A stretch of 64,000 nucleotides of DNA from Rhizobium mesoamericanum STM3625 (GCF_000312665.1 NZ_HF536772.1:914585-978584); one strand, 5' to 3'. Counted from the stretch's first letter, positions 25,842 through 36,284 are shown. Made by a program: numbers and translations. The notes: generated by a model not told the origin, from the letters alone.

Positions 25842-26447
25842 TTGTCGGATCCGACGAAAGCAGACAATGAACTTGAGCCGCGGTTAATCACTGAGACCGG
25901 TCTCGACCAGCGTCTTGCCGACATTATCGAGCCTGTATTGGTGGATCTCGGGTTTCGCCTGACCCGCGTGCGGATGCTCAATCAGAACGGCGCAACCCTG
26001 CAGATCATGGCCGAGCGCAACGACGGAACGATGACTGTGGAGGACTGCGAGGCGGTCTCGATGGCCATTTCTCCGGTTCTGGATGTGGAAGATCCGATCG
26101 ATCGGGAGTATCATCTCGAGGTGTCTTCGCCGGGTATCGATCGTCCGCTGGTTCGGAAATCGGATTTCACCCGTTGGCAGGGACACCTTTTGAAGTGCGA
26201 GACGTCGATCATGATCGGCAACCGCAAGCGCTTCCGCGGCAAGATCGTGGAAAGCGATGCGGATGGTTTCACGCTCGAGCGTGACCAGGTTGCCTATGGC
26301 GAAGAGCAGAAGGTTGTAATCCCTTTCACTGCGCTCAGCGATGCGAAGCTCATTCTGACCGACGATCTGATCCGCGATGCACTGCGCGCCGACAAGCTGG
26401 CGAAGGCAGAGGCCGCGAACCAGAACGAATCGGAAGACGAAGAATAA
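25842..26447 (+). CDS. rimP: ribosome maturation factor RimP (TTG start)
   Basis: A 201-residue factor for 30S assembly. The RimP N-domain includes [13 protein letters not shown] and [19 protein letters not shown], with the typical [14 protein letters not shown]. The C-terminal SH3-like part carries the [16 protein letters not shown] segment and an acidic tail. The TTG at 25842 is chosen: AGGAG lies 9 bases upstream and the resulting LSDPTKAD start agrees with rhizobial RimP, while upstream ATG codons would put the terminator hairpin inside the gene. First gene of the nusA operon. Confidence 0.9.
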   Translation: MSDPTKADNELEPRLITETGLDQRLADIIEPVLVDLGFRLTRVRMLNQNGATLQIMAERNDGTMTVEDCEAVSMAISPVLDVEDPIDREYHLEVSSPGIDRPLVRKSDFTRWQGHLLKCETSIMIGNRKRFRGKIVESDADGFTLERDQVAYGEEQKVVIPFTALSDAKLILTDDLIRDALRADKLAKAEAANQNESEDEE

Positions 26448-26507
26448 CCGATCAACTTATGGCTCCAGGGACGGGAACCCGGAACGCCTAGACGGAGAGA
26501 AAAGACA

Positions 26508-28112
26508 ATGGCAGTCAGTGCGAACCGGCTCGAACTTCTGCAGATCGCAGATGCAGTGGCGCGCGAAAAGGTCATCGACCGCGAGATCGTGCTTGCCGCA
26601 ATGGCGGACGCGATCCAGAAGGCGGCGCGCTCCCGGTACGGCACCGAGTCCAATATCCGCGCCGACATCAATCCGAAGACCGGTGAAATCCGTCTTCAGC
26701 GTCTGCTCGAAGTTGTCGACAAGGCCGAAGATTATTCGACCCAGATTCCGCTTGAGCTGGCCCGCGACCGCAATCCGGATGCAGCCCTTGGCGATTTCAT
26801 CGCCGATCCGTTGCCGCCGATGGATTTCGGCCGTATCGCTGCCCAATCCGCCAAGCAGGTTATCGTCCAGAAGGTTCGCGAAGCCGAACGTGACCGCCAG
26901 TTCGATGAGTTCAAGGACCGCGTCGGCGAGATCGTCAACGGCACCGTCAAGCGCGTCGAATACGGCAACGTTATCGTCGACCTCGGCCGTGGCGAAGGCA
27001 TCATCCGCCGCGACGAAATGATCCCGCGCGAAAACGTCCGCTATGGCGATCGCGTCCGCGCATACGTATATGATGTTCGCCGTGAACAGCGCGGCCCGCA
27101 GATCTTCCTGTCGCGCACGCATCCGCAGTTCATGGTTAAGCTGTTCACCATGGAAGTGCCTGAAATCTACGACGGCATCATCCAGGTGAAGTCGGTTGCT
27201 CGCGATCCGGGTTCGCGTGCCAAGATCGCCGTTATCTCGAACGACAGCTCGATCGATCCGGTCGGCGCTTGCGTCGGTATGCGCGGTTCTCGTGTTCAGG
27301 CCGTCGTTGGCGAGCTTCAGGGCGAAAAGATCGACATCATCCCGTGGTCGCAGGACCCCGCGACTTTCGTCGTCAACGCCCTCCAGCCGGCTGAAGTAGC
27401 CAAGGTTGTTCTCGACGAGGATGCCGAGCGCATTGAAGTTGTGGTTCCCGATGAACAGCTGTCGCTCGCCATCGGTCGCCGCGGTCAGAATGTCCGCCTG
27501 GCGTCGCAGCTGACCGGCTGGGACATCGACATCATGACGGAAGCCGAAGAGTCGGAGCGCCGTCAAAAGGAATTCAACGAGCGCACCAACCTGTTCATGG
27601 ATTCGCTCGACGTTGACGAAATGGTCGGTCAGGTTCTGGCCTCGGAAGGTTTCGCGGCGGTCGAAGAGCTTGCCTACGTCGACCTTGATGAAATTGCCTC
27701 GATTGACGGTTTCGACGAAGACACGGCACAGGAAATCCAGACGCGCGCCCGCGAGTATCTGGAGCGCCTGGAAGCCGAAATGGACGAGAAGCGCAAGGCG
27801 CTCGGCGTTTCCGACGATCTGCGCCAGATCGACGGCATGACCGCGCAGATGATGGTCGCGCTCGGTGAAGACGGCATCAAGACGATCGAGGACTTCGCCG
27901 GCTGCGCCGCTGACGATCTCGTTGGCTGGAGTGAACGCAAGAACGGCGAGACCAAGAAGTTCGAAGGCCTGTTCTCGAAGTTCGACGTTTCACGCGTCGA
28001 GGCTGAGCAAATGGTTGTTCAGGCTCGCCTCGCCGCAGGCTGGATCACCGAAGAAGACCTCGCCAAGGACGCGGAAGCTGAAGAAGCTCCCGAGGCCGAG
28101 CAGGAAGTATAA
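26508..28112 (+). CDS. nusA: transcription elongation/termination factor NusA
   Basis: A 534-residue RNA polymerase-binding factor for pausing, termination and antitermination. Order: N-terminal polymerase-binding domain (1-125), S1 domain (about 135-200, GTVKRVEYGNVIVDLGRGEG split over strands), KH1 and KH2 (230-350, with IGRRGQNVRLASQL), and two C-terminal helix-hairpin-helix repeats like the acidic repeats of E. coli NusA, ending in an acidic tail. GGAGAG precedes the ATG. The stop overlaps the ylxR start by one base. Confidence 0.95.
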   Translation: MAVSANRLELLQIADAVAREKVIDREIVLAAMADAIQKAARSRYGTESNIRADINPKTGEIRLQRLLEVVDKAEDYSTQIPLELARDRNPDAALGDFIADPLPPMDFGRIAAQSAKQVIVQKVREAERDRQFDEFKDRVGEIVNGTVKRVEYGNVIVDLGRGEGIIRRDEMIPRENVRYGDRVRAYVYDVRREQRGPQIFLSRTHPQFMVKLFTMEVPEIYDGIIQVKSVARDPGSRAKIAVISNDSSIDPVGACVGMRGSRVQAVVGELQGEKIDIIPWSQDPATFVVNALQPAEVAKVVLDEDAERIEVVVPDEQLSLAIGRRGQNVRLASQLTGWDIDIMTEAEESERRQKEFNERTNLFMDSLDVDEMVGQVLASEGFAAVEELAYVDLDEIASIDGFDEDTAQEIQTRAREYLERLEAEMDEKRKALGVSDDLRQIDGMTAQMMVALGEDGIKTIEDFAGCAADDLVGWSERKNGETKKFEGLFSKFDVSRVEAEQMVVQARLAAGWITEEDLAKDAEAEEAPEAEQEV

Positions 28113-28801
28113 TGTCCGCGCGTGAGCCGACCGTTTCTCCTGAGGACGACGATCTTGCAGGATATGACGTGAATGGTCGCATGTGCATCGTGACGCGCGA
28201 AAGCGGATCGCCGGATGAGCTGATCCGCTTCGTTGCCGCTCCGGATGGGACTGTCATCGCCGACCTGAAGCGACAGCTTCCGGGACGCGGCTGCTGGGTC
28301 AAGATCGATCGCTCATTGGTCGACAAGGCGATTGCGAAGAAGCTCTTCGCTCGCGCTTTGAAAGCGGATGTGAAGGCGGCAGCCGATCTCGGTCAAACCG
28401 TAGAGACGCTGCTTGGACAGCAGTTGATGCAGATGATGAATATGGCTCGCAAGGCGGGCCAGTTCGTTACGGGTTCCGCGAAAGTGGATGCCGCAGTCAG
28501 GAGTGGAGCCGCAATTGCGGTGTTCCACGCAACGAATGCCGCCGAGGATGGCGTGAGAAAAATAGACCAGGCTCGCAAGGCCTGGCATCTCGGAATGGAA
28601 GCCGAGGAAGAAATACCTTCCTTCCGTCTCTTCTCGGAGGACGAAATGGAAGGGGTGATGGGCCAGAACACTTTTATCCATGCTGCAGTGCTTGCAGGGC
28701 AGGCGGGTGAGGGTGTAGTGAAGCGCGCAAAGATGCTCGAACAGTACCGTAGTGGCGGTCAGTCCCGGGCACCGGGCGGCGCTGGCCGGCAAAAACAATG
28801 A
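28112..28801 (+). CDS. ylxR: YlxR-L7Ae fusion RNA-binding protein
   Basis: A 229-residue protein with two domains that are separate genes (ylxR and ylxQ) in Bacillus. The N-terminal YlxR/DUF448 domain carries RMCIVTR (residues 23-29) and PGRGCWVK. An L7Ae-like domain follows at about residues 100-200 (MMNMARKAGQFVTGSAKV). YlxR proteins have been linked to RNase P or transcriptional effects. The fused form is usual in rhizobia. It sits between nusA and infB and is translationally coupled to nusA. Confidence 0.88.
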   Translation: MSAREPTVSPEDDDLAGYDVNGRMCIVTRESGSPDELIRFVAAPDGTVIADLKRQLPGRGCWVKIDRSLVDKAIAKKLFARALKADVKAAADLGQTVETLLGQQLMQMMNMARKAGQFVTGSAKVDAAVRSGAAIAVFHATNAAEDGVRKIDQARKAWHLGMEAEEEIPSFRLFSEDEMEGVMGQNTFIHAAVLAGQAGEGVVKRAKMLEQYRSGGQSRAPGGAGRQKQ

Positions 28802-28854
28802 TACGGTCACCGGCATCGGCCGGCTGCTACATCATTGATCGACAGTATTTGAAC

Positions 28855-28886
28855 GACAGGGTCTGATGACGTCATCGCTCCCTGTC
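28855..28886 (+). promoter_or_regulatory. hairpin just upstream of infB
   Basis: GACAGGG (28855-28861) pairs with CCCTGTC (28880-28886). The interior holds a perfect 12-base palindrome, GATGACGTCATC (28865-28876). No T-run follows, so it is not a terminator. The ribosome binding site of infB lies 10 bases after it. Confidence 0.5.
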
Positions 28887-28903
28887 CGAAGGAACGGGAA
28901 CGA

Positions 28904-31633
28904 ATGACCGATAGCAATGACGACAAGACACTGAACGGACCGGGCAAGAAGACTTTGACCCTGAAGCCGTCGGGAATGAGCCAGGGCACCGTGCGCCAGG
29001 ATATGGGCCGCGGCCGCACCAAGGCGGTCGTTGTCGAGACCCGGAAGCGGCGTCCGATGCGTCCAGAGGACGAGCGCCCGATCACCCCCGCGGGCTCCAG
29101 CGCTCCGGTTCGTACCGATGCGGCCCCGAGTGTACACCAGCCGCGGGCACCGCAGGCGCCACAGCCGCGCATCCAGCCGACGGGCGGCCACCAGTCGCGT
29201 CCGCAACAGCCTTCATCTCAGCCTCCGCGTCAGCAGGATCGCCCTCGTCCGGTGGTCCTGAACCATCTGTCGCCTGAAGAGATGGATGCACGCCGCCGCG
29301 CGCTCGCCATGGCACAGGTTCGCGATGCCGAGGATGCGGTCCGCCGCGCCGAGGAAGAAAAGCGCCGCGCCGCAGAAGAAGCCATACGACAGGCCGCTGA
29401 GGCTGAGGAAGCCGAACGCCGCGCTGCGGAAGAAGCTGCTGCTCGGGCCGCTGAAGCCGCCGCTGCTCCGGCTGCCGTAGCAGCACCTGCTGCTGCCGAA
29501 CAAAGCACTGAGGCGCCGCGCGTTCAGACGCCTGCACCCGTCGCGCGCCGTCCGGATGTTGCGCCATCTCCAGCCGTGGCGCGCCCGGCACCTGGCGCAG
29601 TTGCTCCGGTTGGACGCGGTCGCCGCGACTCCGACGACGATGATCGCTCTGCGCCCCGTGGCGGCGCGCCGGTTCGTGGTCGTGTCGTTCGTCCCGAGCC
29701 CGCAAAGCCGGTGACGACTCGTCCGAAGGGTGAGGAGGATCGTCGCCGTGGAAAGCTTACGATCACGACCGCAAGCGAGGATGAAGACAGTGCACGCGGC
29801 CGTTCGCTCTCAGCAATGCGCCGCCGTCAGGAGAAGTTCCGCCGCAGCCAGATGCAGGAAACCCGCGAGAAGATTTCGCGAGAAGTCGTTTTGCCGGAGA
29901 CCATTACCATCCAGGAGCTGTCACAGCGCATGTCCGAACGCGCAGTCGACGTTATCAAGTACCTGATGAAGGAAGGTCAGATGATGAAGCCGGGCGACGT
30001 CATCGACGCCGACCTCGCTGAGCTCATCGCCGGCGAATTTGGCCACACCGTCAAGCGCGTTTCTGAATCCGACGTCGAGCTCGGCATCTTCAACGTTGCC
30101 GACGACGAGGGCGATCGCGTTTCGCGTCCGCCTGTTGTGACCATCATGGGCCACGTTGACCACGGCAAGACCTCGCTGCTCGATGCCATCCGTCATGCCA
30201 ATGTGGTTGCTGGTGAAGCCGGTGGTATTACGCAGCATATCGGCGCCTATCAGGTCGAGCAGAACGGTCAGAAGATCACCTTTATCGACACCCCCGGCCA
30301 CGCCGCCTTCACGGCGATGCGTGCGCGCGGTGCGCAGGCGACCGACATTGCGATTCTGGTTGTTGCAGCTGACGACAGCGTCATGCCGCAGACCATCGAA
30401 TCGATCAATCACGCCAAGGCGGCCGGTGTTCCGATCATCGTGGCCATCAACAAGGTCGACAAGCCGACCGCCGATCCGCAGAAGGTGCGCACGCAGCTCC
30501 TGCAGCACGAAGTCTTCGTGGAATCGATGGGCGGTGAAGTTCTTGACGTCGAAGTTTCCGCCAAGACCGGCAAGAACCTCGACAAACTGCTGGAAGCCAT
30601 CCTGCTGCAGGCCGAAATCCTGGACCTCAAGGCTAACCCGAACCGCACGGCGGAAGGTACGGTCATCGAAGCCCAGCTCGACCGCGGCCGCGGCTCCGTC
30701 GCCACGGTCCTCGTCCAGAACGGTACGCTGAAGCCCGGCCAGATCATCGTCGCAGGCGATGTCTGGGGGCGTGTTCGCGCGCTCGTCAATGACAAGAGCG
30801 AACACGTCAAGGAAGCCCCGCCGGCCATGCCGGTCGAGGTGCTCGGCCTTTCTGGCACGCCGCAGGCAGGTGACAAGTTTGCCGTCGTCGAAAACGAAGG
30901 CCGTGCCCGCGAGATCTCGGAATATCGCCAGCGTCTTGCCCGCGACAAGGCTGCTGCTCGCCATTCGGGCCAACGCGGCTCGCTGGAACAGATGATGACG
31001 CAGCTGCACTCCGCAGGCGTCAAGGAGTTCCCGCTTGTCATCAAGGGCGACGTGCAGGGATCGATCGAAGCGATCGCAGGCGCGCTCGAAAAGCTCGGTA
31101 CCGACGAAGTTCGCGCCCGCATCGTTCATTCGGCTGTCGGTGGCGTCACGGAATCGGATATCTCGCTTGCCGAGGCATCGGGTGCTGCGATCATCGGCTT
31201 CAATGTCCGCGCAAACGCCCAGGCTCGTACGCTGGCGGAACGCCAGGGCATCGAAATCCGCTACTACAACATCATCTACGACCTGGTGGATGACGTGAAG
31301 GCGGCGATGTCGGGCCTGCTCTCGCCGGAGCGTCGCGAAACCTTCCTCGGCAATGCCGAGATCCTCGAGGTGTTCAACATCACGAAGGTCGGCAAGGTCG
31401 CGGGCTGCCGTGTTACCGAAGGCAAGGTCGAGCGTGGTGTCGGCGTTCGTCTCGTCCGCGACCACGTCGTCATCCACGAAGGAAAGCTCAAGACGCTCAA
31501 GCGCTTCAAGGACGAAGTCTCGGAAGTGCATTCCGGCCAGGAATGCGGTATGGCTTTCGAGAACTACGAGGACATTCGCGCCGGCGACACGATCGAATGC
31601 TTCCGCGTCGAGCACATCACGCGTACGCTCTGA
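28904..31633 (+). CDS. infB: translation initiation factor IF-2
   Basis: A 909-residue GTPase that places initiator tRNA on the 30S subunit. The long N-terminal part (1-320) is Pro/Arg/Ala-rich with a Glu-Ala-Arg coiled-coil (130-195), followed by the IF2_N domain (about 335-385). G-domain motifs are GHVDHGKT (416-423), DTPGH (462-466) and NKVD (516-519). Domains II, III and IV complete the protein to [18 protein letters not shown] precedes the ATG. Confidence 0.96.
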   Translation: MTDSNDDKTLNGPGKKTLTLKPSGMSQGTVRQDMGRGRTKAVVVETRKRRPMRPEDERPITPAGSSAPVRTDAAPSVHQPRAPQAPQPRIQPTGGHQSRPQQPSSQPPRQQDRPRPVVLNHLSPEEMDARRRALAMAQVRDAEDAVRRAEEEKRRAAEEAIRQAAEAEEAERRAAEEAAARAAEAAAAPAAVAAPAAAEQSTEAPRVQTPAPVARRPDVAPSPAVARPAPGAVAPVGRGRRDSDDDDRSAPRGGAPVRGRVVRPEPAKPVTTRPKGEEDRRRGKLTITTASEDEDSARGRSLSAMRRRQEKFRRSQMQETREKISREVVLPETITIQELSQRMSERAVDVIKYLMKEGQMMKPGDVIDADLAELIAGEFGHTVKRVSESDVELGIFNVADDEGDRVSRPPVVTIMGHVDHGKTSLLDAIRHANVVAGEAGGITQHIGAYQVEQNGQKITFIDTPGHAAFTAMRARGAQATDIAILVVAADDSVMPQTIESINHAKAAGVPIIVAINKVDKPTADPQKVRTQLLQHEVFVESMGGEVLDVEVSAKTGKNLDKLLEAILLQAEILDLKANPNRTAEGTVIEAQLDRGRGSVATVLVQNGTLKPGQIIVAGDVWGRVRALVNDKSEHVKEAPPAMPVEVLGLSGTPQAGDKFAVVENEGRAREISEYRQRLARDKAAARHSGQRGSLEQMMTQLHSAGVKEFPLVIKGDVQGSIEAIAGALEKLGTDEVRARIVHSAVGGVTESDISLAEASGAAIIGFNVRANAQARTLAERQGIEIRYYNIIYDLVDDVKAAMSGLLSPERRETFLGNAEILEVFNITKVGKVAGCRVTEGKVERGVGVRLVRDHVVIHEGKLKTLKRFKDEVSEVHSGQECGMAFENYEDIRAGDTIECFRVEHITRTL

Positions 31634-31658
31634 TCGCGTGAAAATTGGAAATTTGGAC

Positions 31659-31691
31659 GGGCGCCGGATCAACTGAGGCCGGCGCCCGAAC
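31659..31691 (+). terminator. perfect 9-bp hairpin between infB and rbfA
   Basis: GGGCGCCGG (31659-31667) pairs perfectly with CCGGCGCCC (31679-31687), and a short CCTTTT follows. It may reduce read-through to rbfA or mark a processing site; the T-run is too weak for a firm terminator call. Confidence 0.5.
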
Positions 31692-31709
31692 CTTTTGAGG
31701 CAAAGAAAA

Positions 31710-32120
31710 ATGGCAACAAGACCAACAACCTCCGCACCTTCGCAGCGTATGCTGCGCGTTGGCGAGCAGGTTCGCGCCGCGATCACGCAGGTTCTGCAGC
31801 GCGGCGAGGTGCGCGATGACGTGATCGAGAAGACCGTCATTTCAATCTCCGAAGTCCGCATGTCGCCCGATCTGAAGATCGCGACAGCCTACGTGACGCC
31901 GCTCGGTGTGACGGATCATGATGCAGTGATCGCTGCGCTGAACCGCAACGCGAAATACATCCGTGGCCGTCTTGGCCCGCAGCTTCGGCAGATGAAATAC
32001 ATGCCGGATATCCGCTTTCGCGACGATACGAGCTTCGACAATTATAAGAAGATTGACGAATTGCTGCGCTCGCCCGAGGTGAGGCGCGATCTCGACCACG
32101 GCGATACCGAAGAAGAATAG
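31710..32120 (+). CDS. rbfA: ribosome-binding factor A
   Basis: A 136-residue KH-type protein needed for late 30S assembly and 16S rRNA 5' processing. Conserved parts are [20 protein letters not shown], the [20 protein letters not shown] strands and [19 protein letters not shown]. The C-terminus is short and acidic. The ATG at 31710 is preceded by GAGG; the frame is open five more codons. truB follows after 13 bases. Confidence 0.93.
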   Translation: MATRPTTSAPSQRMLRVGEQVRAAITQVLQRGEVRDDVIEKTVISISEVRMSPDLKIATAYVTPLGVTDHDAVIAALNRNAKYIRGRLGPQLRQMKYMPDIRFRDDTSFDNYKKIDELLRSPEVRRDLDHGDTEEE

Positions 32121-32133
32121 TAAGAAGAGACTG

Positions 32134-33066
32134 ATGTCCAAACCACGTAAACCGAAGGGCCGCCCGATCTCGGGCTGGCTGATCCTTGATAAGCCGGTCG
32201 ACTTCGGCTCCACCGAAGCCGTTTCCAAGATCAAGTGGCTGTTCAAGGCGCAGAAGTGCGGTCACGCCGGCACGCTTGATCCGCTTGCGTCAGGCATGCT
32301 GCCGATCGCGCTCGGTGATGCGACGAAGACGGTTCCTTATGTGATGGACGGTCGCAAGATCTACGAATTCACCGTAACCTGGGGCGAAGAGCGCGCAACC
32401 GACGATCTCGAAGGCGATGTGACGCAGAGCTCCGACGAGCGTCCGAGCGAACAGCAGATTCGCGATCTTCTGCCGAAATACACCGGAGTCATCAGCCAGG
32501 TACCGCCGCAGTTTTCAGCCATCAAGATATCGGGCGAGCGCGCCTATGATTTGGCGCGCGACGGAGAGGCGGTGGAGATCCCCTCCCGCGACGTCGAGAT
32601 CTTTCGCCTGACTTTGTTGTCCTGTCAGGATGCGGATACGGCGCATTTCGAAGTTGAATGCGGCAAGGGTACCTATGTCCGCGCGTTGGCGCGCGACTTT
32701 GGCAGAGAACTCGGCTGCTATGGCCACATCTCGGGGCTGCGCCGCAGCTTTGTTGCGCCTTTTGCCGAGGAAACTATGATACCGCTTGCTGATCTGGTCG
32801 CGCTCGAGGCGATCGAAGACGCGGACGAGCGGCTAGCGGCGCTGGATGCTCTCTTGATCGACACAAGCGAAGCACTCTCCTCGCTGCCGCATCTCGTCGT
32901 CAATGACGATCAGGCACACAGGCTGAAGATGGGTAACCCGATCCTTGTGCGTGGTCGCGATGCGCCGGTGGCCGAAAGCGAAGCCTACGCCACGTCTCGC
33001 GGCAAGCTGATCGCAATTGGTGAGATCGGCCAGGGAGAGTTCCGCCCGAAGCGTGTTTTCGGTTGA
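32134..33066 (+). CDS. truB: tRNA pseudouridine(55) synthase
   Basis: TruB makes pseudouridine 55 in the T-loop of tRNAs. The 310-residue protein begins with [14 protein letters not shown]. The catalytic aspartate is D49 in [12 protein letters not shown], with the [19 protein letters not shown] motif II region and [17 protein letters not shown] motif. A C-terminal PUA-like segment (about 250-310) contains [10 protein letters not shown]. It belongs to the rimP-truB block. Confidence 0.95.
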   Translation: MSKPRKPKGRPISGWLILDKPVDFGSTEAVSKIKWLFKAQKCGHAGTLDPLASGMLPIALGDATKTVPYVMDGRKIYEFTVTWGEERATDDLEGDVTQSSDERPSEQQIRDLLPKYTGVISQVPPQFSAIKISGERAYDLARDGEAVEIPSRDVEIFRLTLLSCQDADTAHFEVECGKGTYVRALARDFGRELGCYGHISGLRRSFVAPFAEETMIPLADLVALEAIEDADERLAALDALLIDTSEALSSLPHLVVNDDQAHRLKMGNPILVRGRDAPVAESEAYATSRGKLIAIGEIGQGEFRPKRVFG

Positions 33067-33470
33067 GATTGATAAACCTCCGGTTTGATCAAATCGCAAG
33101 CGTGCATAACCACAGATGGCAATTGTCAAGGTTTGCCGTTCGGATATGTTTCCTTGAACTAGGCCGTCGGTCCTTCAGAACAGGGAGACAGTCATGCACA
33201 GACTTGCAGCCGGCATTATGATGTTCTTCTCGGCGGCTTTGATCGCCGGCAACGTTTGCTCTGCGGAGCGGTGGGCGACGTTACCAGCCTTCCCGCCAAT
33301 GCCGGCAAGGTGACGAATCCGCCATCTGCGGCATGCCTCTTTCCATCGCAGCGCATTTGGTTTATACGCAGCGCCAGCAATCGGGCTCTGCCCGGATGCA
33401 TTCGCGGCCTAAGCTGGACGACATCCCGGCTTTTGGCGACCTAATCTCCTCTCATAGAAAGGAACATACG
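33067..33470. other. intergenic stretch between truB and rpsO
   Basis: It holds a 39-codon reading frame with a signal peptide (33194-33313), a possible promoter TTGTCA-16-TATGTT (33123-33150) and the rpsO leader. Nothing else was recognised. Confidence 0.5.
33194..33313 (+). CDS. 39-residue signal-peptide-bearing frame, possibly a gene remnant
   Basis: The ATG follows GGGAG at good spacing and opens with a classical signal peptide, [19 protein letters not shown], then [18 protein letters not shown] and a stop. The FPPMP stretch ending abruptly suggests the 5' remnant of a larger exported protein: following sequence in another frame continues with protein-like codons (about 33315-33420) but has no further support. 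A real tiny exported peptide cannot be excluded. Confidence 0.35.
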   Translation: MHRLAAGIMMFFSAALIAGNVCSAERWATLPAFPPMPAR

Positions 33471-33740
33471 ATGTCGATTACTGCTGAGCGCAAGACGGCT
33501 CTCATTAAGGAATATGCAACGTTCGAAGGCGACACAGGTTCTCCGGAAGTTCAGGTTGCCATCCTGACCGAGCGTATCAATAACCTCACGGAACACTTCA
33601 AGGGCCACAAGAAGGATAACCATTCCCGCCGTGGCCTGCTGACGATGGTTTCGAGCCGCCGCTCGCTTCTTGACTACCTCAAGAAGAAGGACGAAGGCCG
33701 CTACACCAAGCTGATCGGCAGCCTGGGTATCCGCCGCTAA
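33471..33740 (+). CDS. rpsO: 30S ribosomal protein S15
   Basis: An 89-residue primary 16S rRNA-binding protein of the platform, also part of an intersubunit bridge. The family is clear from [20 protein letters not shown], the [16 protein letters not shown] helix and [14 protein letters not shown], ending [23 protein letters not shown] precedes the ATG. It is followed by a strong hairpin and then pnp, the usual bacterial order, in which S15 autoregulates its own translation in E. coli. Confidence 0.97.
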   Translation: MSITAERKTALIKEYATFEGDTGSPEVQVAILTERINNLTEHFKGHKKDNHSRRGLLTMVSSRRSLLDYLKKKDEGRYTKLIGSLGIRR

Positions 33741-33747
33741 GACTTCT

Positions 33748-33786
33748 CGGCGGGCGCTCCTCTCTCGGACGCCCGCCGGATTGTTT
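33748..33786 (+). terminator. hairpin after rpsO
   Basis: CGGCGGGCG (33748-33756) pairs perfectly with CGCCCGCCG (33770-33778), followed by GATTGTTTC. A leaky terminator or mRNA-stabilising hairpin between rpsO and pnp. Confidence 0.65.
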
Positions 33787-33900
33787 CGGGGAGACTTCCC
33801 CATCCCGCCACGTGTGGCGGATTGCCCGGCAGACCCGGATGGGCCGGTTCTGCCAAACCAACCGTTGACCTGTCATGGGGCAGGATTGCCGGATGCTTTT

Positions 33901-33925
33901 GGCCAGAGCTTAACAAGCTTTGGCC
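33901..33925 (+). promoter_or_regulatory. long hairpin in the pnp leader
   Basis: GGCCAGAGCTT (33901-33911) pairs with AAGCTTTGGCC (33915-33925), with one G-U pair and an AAC loop. It lies about 135 bases before pnp. It recalls the RNase III-cleaved stem through which PNPase represses itself in E. coli; that function is inferred here. Confidence 0.45.
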
Positions 33926-34058
33926 CGGTCTCTTTAGAAGGGCCGCCGATGCAAAGCCTCCCGTTGTCTTGCCCATGATGCGTCACACCGATTGCGGTTG
34001 ACCGTGCGCCGTGCCTTTGAAGGCGAGGTGCATGTTCCCGCATTGAAGGACAAGACAT

Positions 34059-36209
34059 ATGTTCGATACTCATAGTGTGGAAATCGAGTGGGCAGGTCGC
34101 CCGCTGAAGCTCGAAACCGGTAAGATCGCCCGCCAGGCTGATGGCGCCGTTCTCGCGACCTACGGTGAAACCGTGGTTCTCGCAACCGTCGTTTCCGCCA
34201 AGGCGCCGAAGCCGGGCCAGGACTTCTTCCCGCTTACCGTCAACTACCAGGAAAAGACCTACGCAGCCGGCAAGATCCCCGGCGGCTATTTCAAGCGCGA
34301 AGGCCGCCCGAGCGAAAACGAAACCCTCGTTTCCCGCCTGATCGACCGCCCGATCCGCCCGCTCTTCCCGGAAGGCTACAAGAACGACACGCAGGTGGTC
34401 GTCACTGTCATCCAGCATGACCTCGAGAACGATCCGGACATCCTGTCGATGGTCGCGACATCGGCTGCACTGACGCTCTCCGGCGTCCCCTTCATGGGCC
34501 CGGTCGGCGGCGCACGCGTCGGCTACATCAACGGCGAATACGTCCTCAACCCGCATCTCGACGAGATGGACGAGTCGAGCCTCGATCTCGTCGTTGCTGG
34601 TACGCATGATGCCGTCCTGATGGTTGAATCCGAAGCCAAGGAACTCAACGAGGAAGTCATGCTCGGCGCCGTCATGTTTGGCCACCGTGGCTTCCAGCCG
34701 GTTCTGGATGCGATCATCAAGCTCGCCGAAGTGGCCGCCAAGGAACCGCGCGATTTCCAGCCGGAAGATTACTCCGAACTCGAAAGCGAAATGCTGAAGC
34801 ACTTCGAAGCCGAGCTTCGCACCGCCTACAAGAACACGCAGAAGGCTGAGCGTTACGCTGCTGTCGACGCCGTCAAGGCGAAGGTCAAGGCCCATTTCCT
34901 GCCGGAAGAAGGCGAAGCCAAATACACGGCCGAAGAAGTCGGCGCGATCTTCAAGCACCTGCAGGCGAAGATCGTTCGCTGGAACATCCTCGATACCAAG
35001 AGCCGTATCGACGGCCGCGACCTCGAAACCGTTCGTCCGATCGTTTCTGAAGTCGGCTTGCTGCCGCGCACTCACGGTTCGGCGCTCTTCACCCGCGGTG
35101 AAACGCAGGCGATCGTGGTTGCCACGCTCGGCACTGGCGAAGACGAGCAGTACGTCGATTCGCTGACTGGCATGTACAAGGAGCGTTTCCTGCTCCACTA
35201 CAACTTCCCGCCCTACTCTGTAGGCGAAACCGGCCGCATGGGTTCTCCGGGCCGCCGCGAAATCGGTCACGGTAAGCTCGCATGGCGCGCTATCCACCCG
35301 ATGCTGCCGTCGGCCGAGCAATTCCCCTACACGCTGCGCGTTGTGTCGGAAATCACCGAGTCGAACGGCTCGTCCTCGATGGCAACCGTTTGCGGTACCT
35401 CTCTGGCGCTGATGGATGCAGGCGTTCCGCTTGCCAAGCCGGTTGCAGGTATCGCCATGGGCCTGATCCTCGAAGGCGACCGTTTCGCCGTTCTCTCCGA
35501 CATCCTCGGTGACGAAGACCACCTGGGCGACATGGACTTCAAGGTTGCCGGTACCGCTGACGGCATCACCTCGCTGCAGATGGACATCAAGATCGCCGGC
35601 ATCACCGAAGAGATCATGAAGGTCGCGCTCAGCCAGGCCAAGGGCGGCCGCGCCCATATTCTCGGCGAAATGGCCAAGGCAATCACCGAAAGCCGTGGCC
35701 AGCTCGGCGAGTTCGCACCGCGCATCGAAGTCATGAACATTCCGGTCGACAAGATTCGAGAAGTCATCGGATCCGGCGGAAAGGTCATCCGCGAAATCGT
35801 TGAAAAGACCGGCGCGAAGATCAACATCGAAGACGACGGCACGGTCAAGATCGCCTCTTCGTCCGGCAAGGAAATCGAAGCGGCCCGCAAGTGGATCCAC
35901 TCGATCGTTGCTGAGCCGGAAGTTGGCCAGATCTACGAAGGCACGGTCGTCAAGACCGCCGACTTCGGCGCCTTCGTCAACTTCTTCGGCGCCCGCGACG
36001 GCCTCGTCCACATCTCGCAGCTCGCTTCCGAACGTGTTGCGAAGACGCAGGACGTCGTCAAGGAAGGCCAGAAGGTTTGGGTCAAGCTCCTCGGCTTCGA
36101 TGAGCGCGGCAAGGTCCGACTGTCGATGAAGGTTGTCGACCAGGCAACGGGCCAGGAACTCCCGGCTGCCGAAAAGTCCGACAAGAAGAAGGAAGAAGCG
36201 GCTGAGTAA
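34059..36209 (+). CDS. pnp: polyribonucleotide nucleotidyltransferase
   Basis: A 716-residue phosphorolytic 3'-5' exoribonuclease and degradosome component. It has two RNase PH domains (about 10-230 and 300-545), joined by the PNPase helical domain, then a KH domain ([15 protein letters not shown], about 565-615) and an S1 domain ([15 protein letters not shown], about 625-690). A charged Lys/Glu-rich tail ends the protein. AAGGAC precedes the ATG. A perfect terminator follows. Confidence 0.97.
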   Translation: MFDTHSVEIEWAGRPLKLETGKIARQADGAVLATYGETVVLATVVSAKAPKPGQDFFPLTVNYQEKTYAAGKIPGGYFKREGRPSENETLVSRLIDRPIRPLFPEGYKNDTQVVVTVIQHDLENDPDILSMVATSAALTLSGVPFMGPVGGARVGYINGEYVLNPHLDEMDESSLDLVVAGTHDAVLMVESEAKELNEEVMLGAVMFGHRGFQPVLDAIIKLAEVAAKEPRDFQPEDYSELESEMLKHFEAELRTAYKNTQKAERYAAVDAVKAKVKAHFLPEEGEAKYTAEEVGAIFKHLQAKIVRWNILDTKSRIDGRDLETVRPIVSEVGLLPRTHGSALFTRGETQAIVVATLGTGEDEQYVDSLTGMYKERFLLHYNFPPYSVGETGRMGSPGRREIGHGKLAWRAIHPMLPSAEQFPYTLRVVSEITESNGSSSMATVCGTSLALMDAGVPLAKPVAGIAMGLILEGDRFAVLSDILGDEDHLGDMDFKVAGTADGITSLQMDIKIAGITEEIMKVALSQAKGGRAHILGEMAKAITESRGQLGEFAPRIEVMNIPVDKIREVIGSGGKVIREIVEKTGAKINIEDDGTVKIASSSGKEIEAARKWIHSIVAEPEVGQIYEGTVVKTADFGAFVNFFGARDGLVHISQLASERVAKTQDVVKEGQKVWVKLLGFDERGKVRLSMKVVDQATGQELPAAEKSDKKKEEAAE

Positions 36210-36232
36210 GCCGCGCCTTTCAAAACGTTCGA

Positions 36233-36261
36233 GGGCGTGGGAGTTTTCCCGCGCCCTTTTT
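36233..36261 (+). terminator. intrinsic terminator of pnp
   Basis: GGGCGTGGGA (36233-36242) pairs with TCCCGCGCCC (36247-36256), with one G-U pair and a GTTT loop, followed by five T residues. Confidence 0.85.
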
Positions 36262-36284
36262 GCATCCGAAGGGGAGAAGAAATC

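Larger units (their letters stand above)
33741..34058. other. rpsO-pnp intergenic leader
   Basis: No gene. It contains the rpsO hairpin at 33748-33778, a small GGGGAGACTTCCCC stem near 33789-33802, a long hairpin at 33901-33925, and the ribosome binding site of pnp. Confidence 0.7.

Noticed and set aside
26457..27566. 369-codon open frame on the minus strand
   Set aside because: Antisense shadow of nusA without any domain of its own.
29921..31861. 646-codon open frame on the minus strand
   Set aside because: Antisense to infB, with no ribosome binding site or family resemblance; IF-2 on the plus strand is unmistakable.
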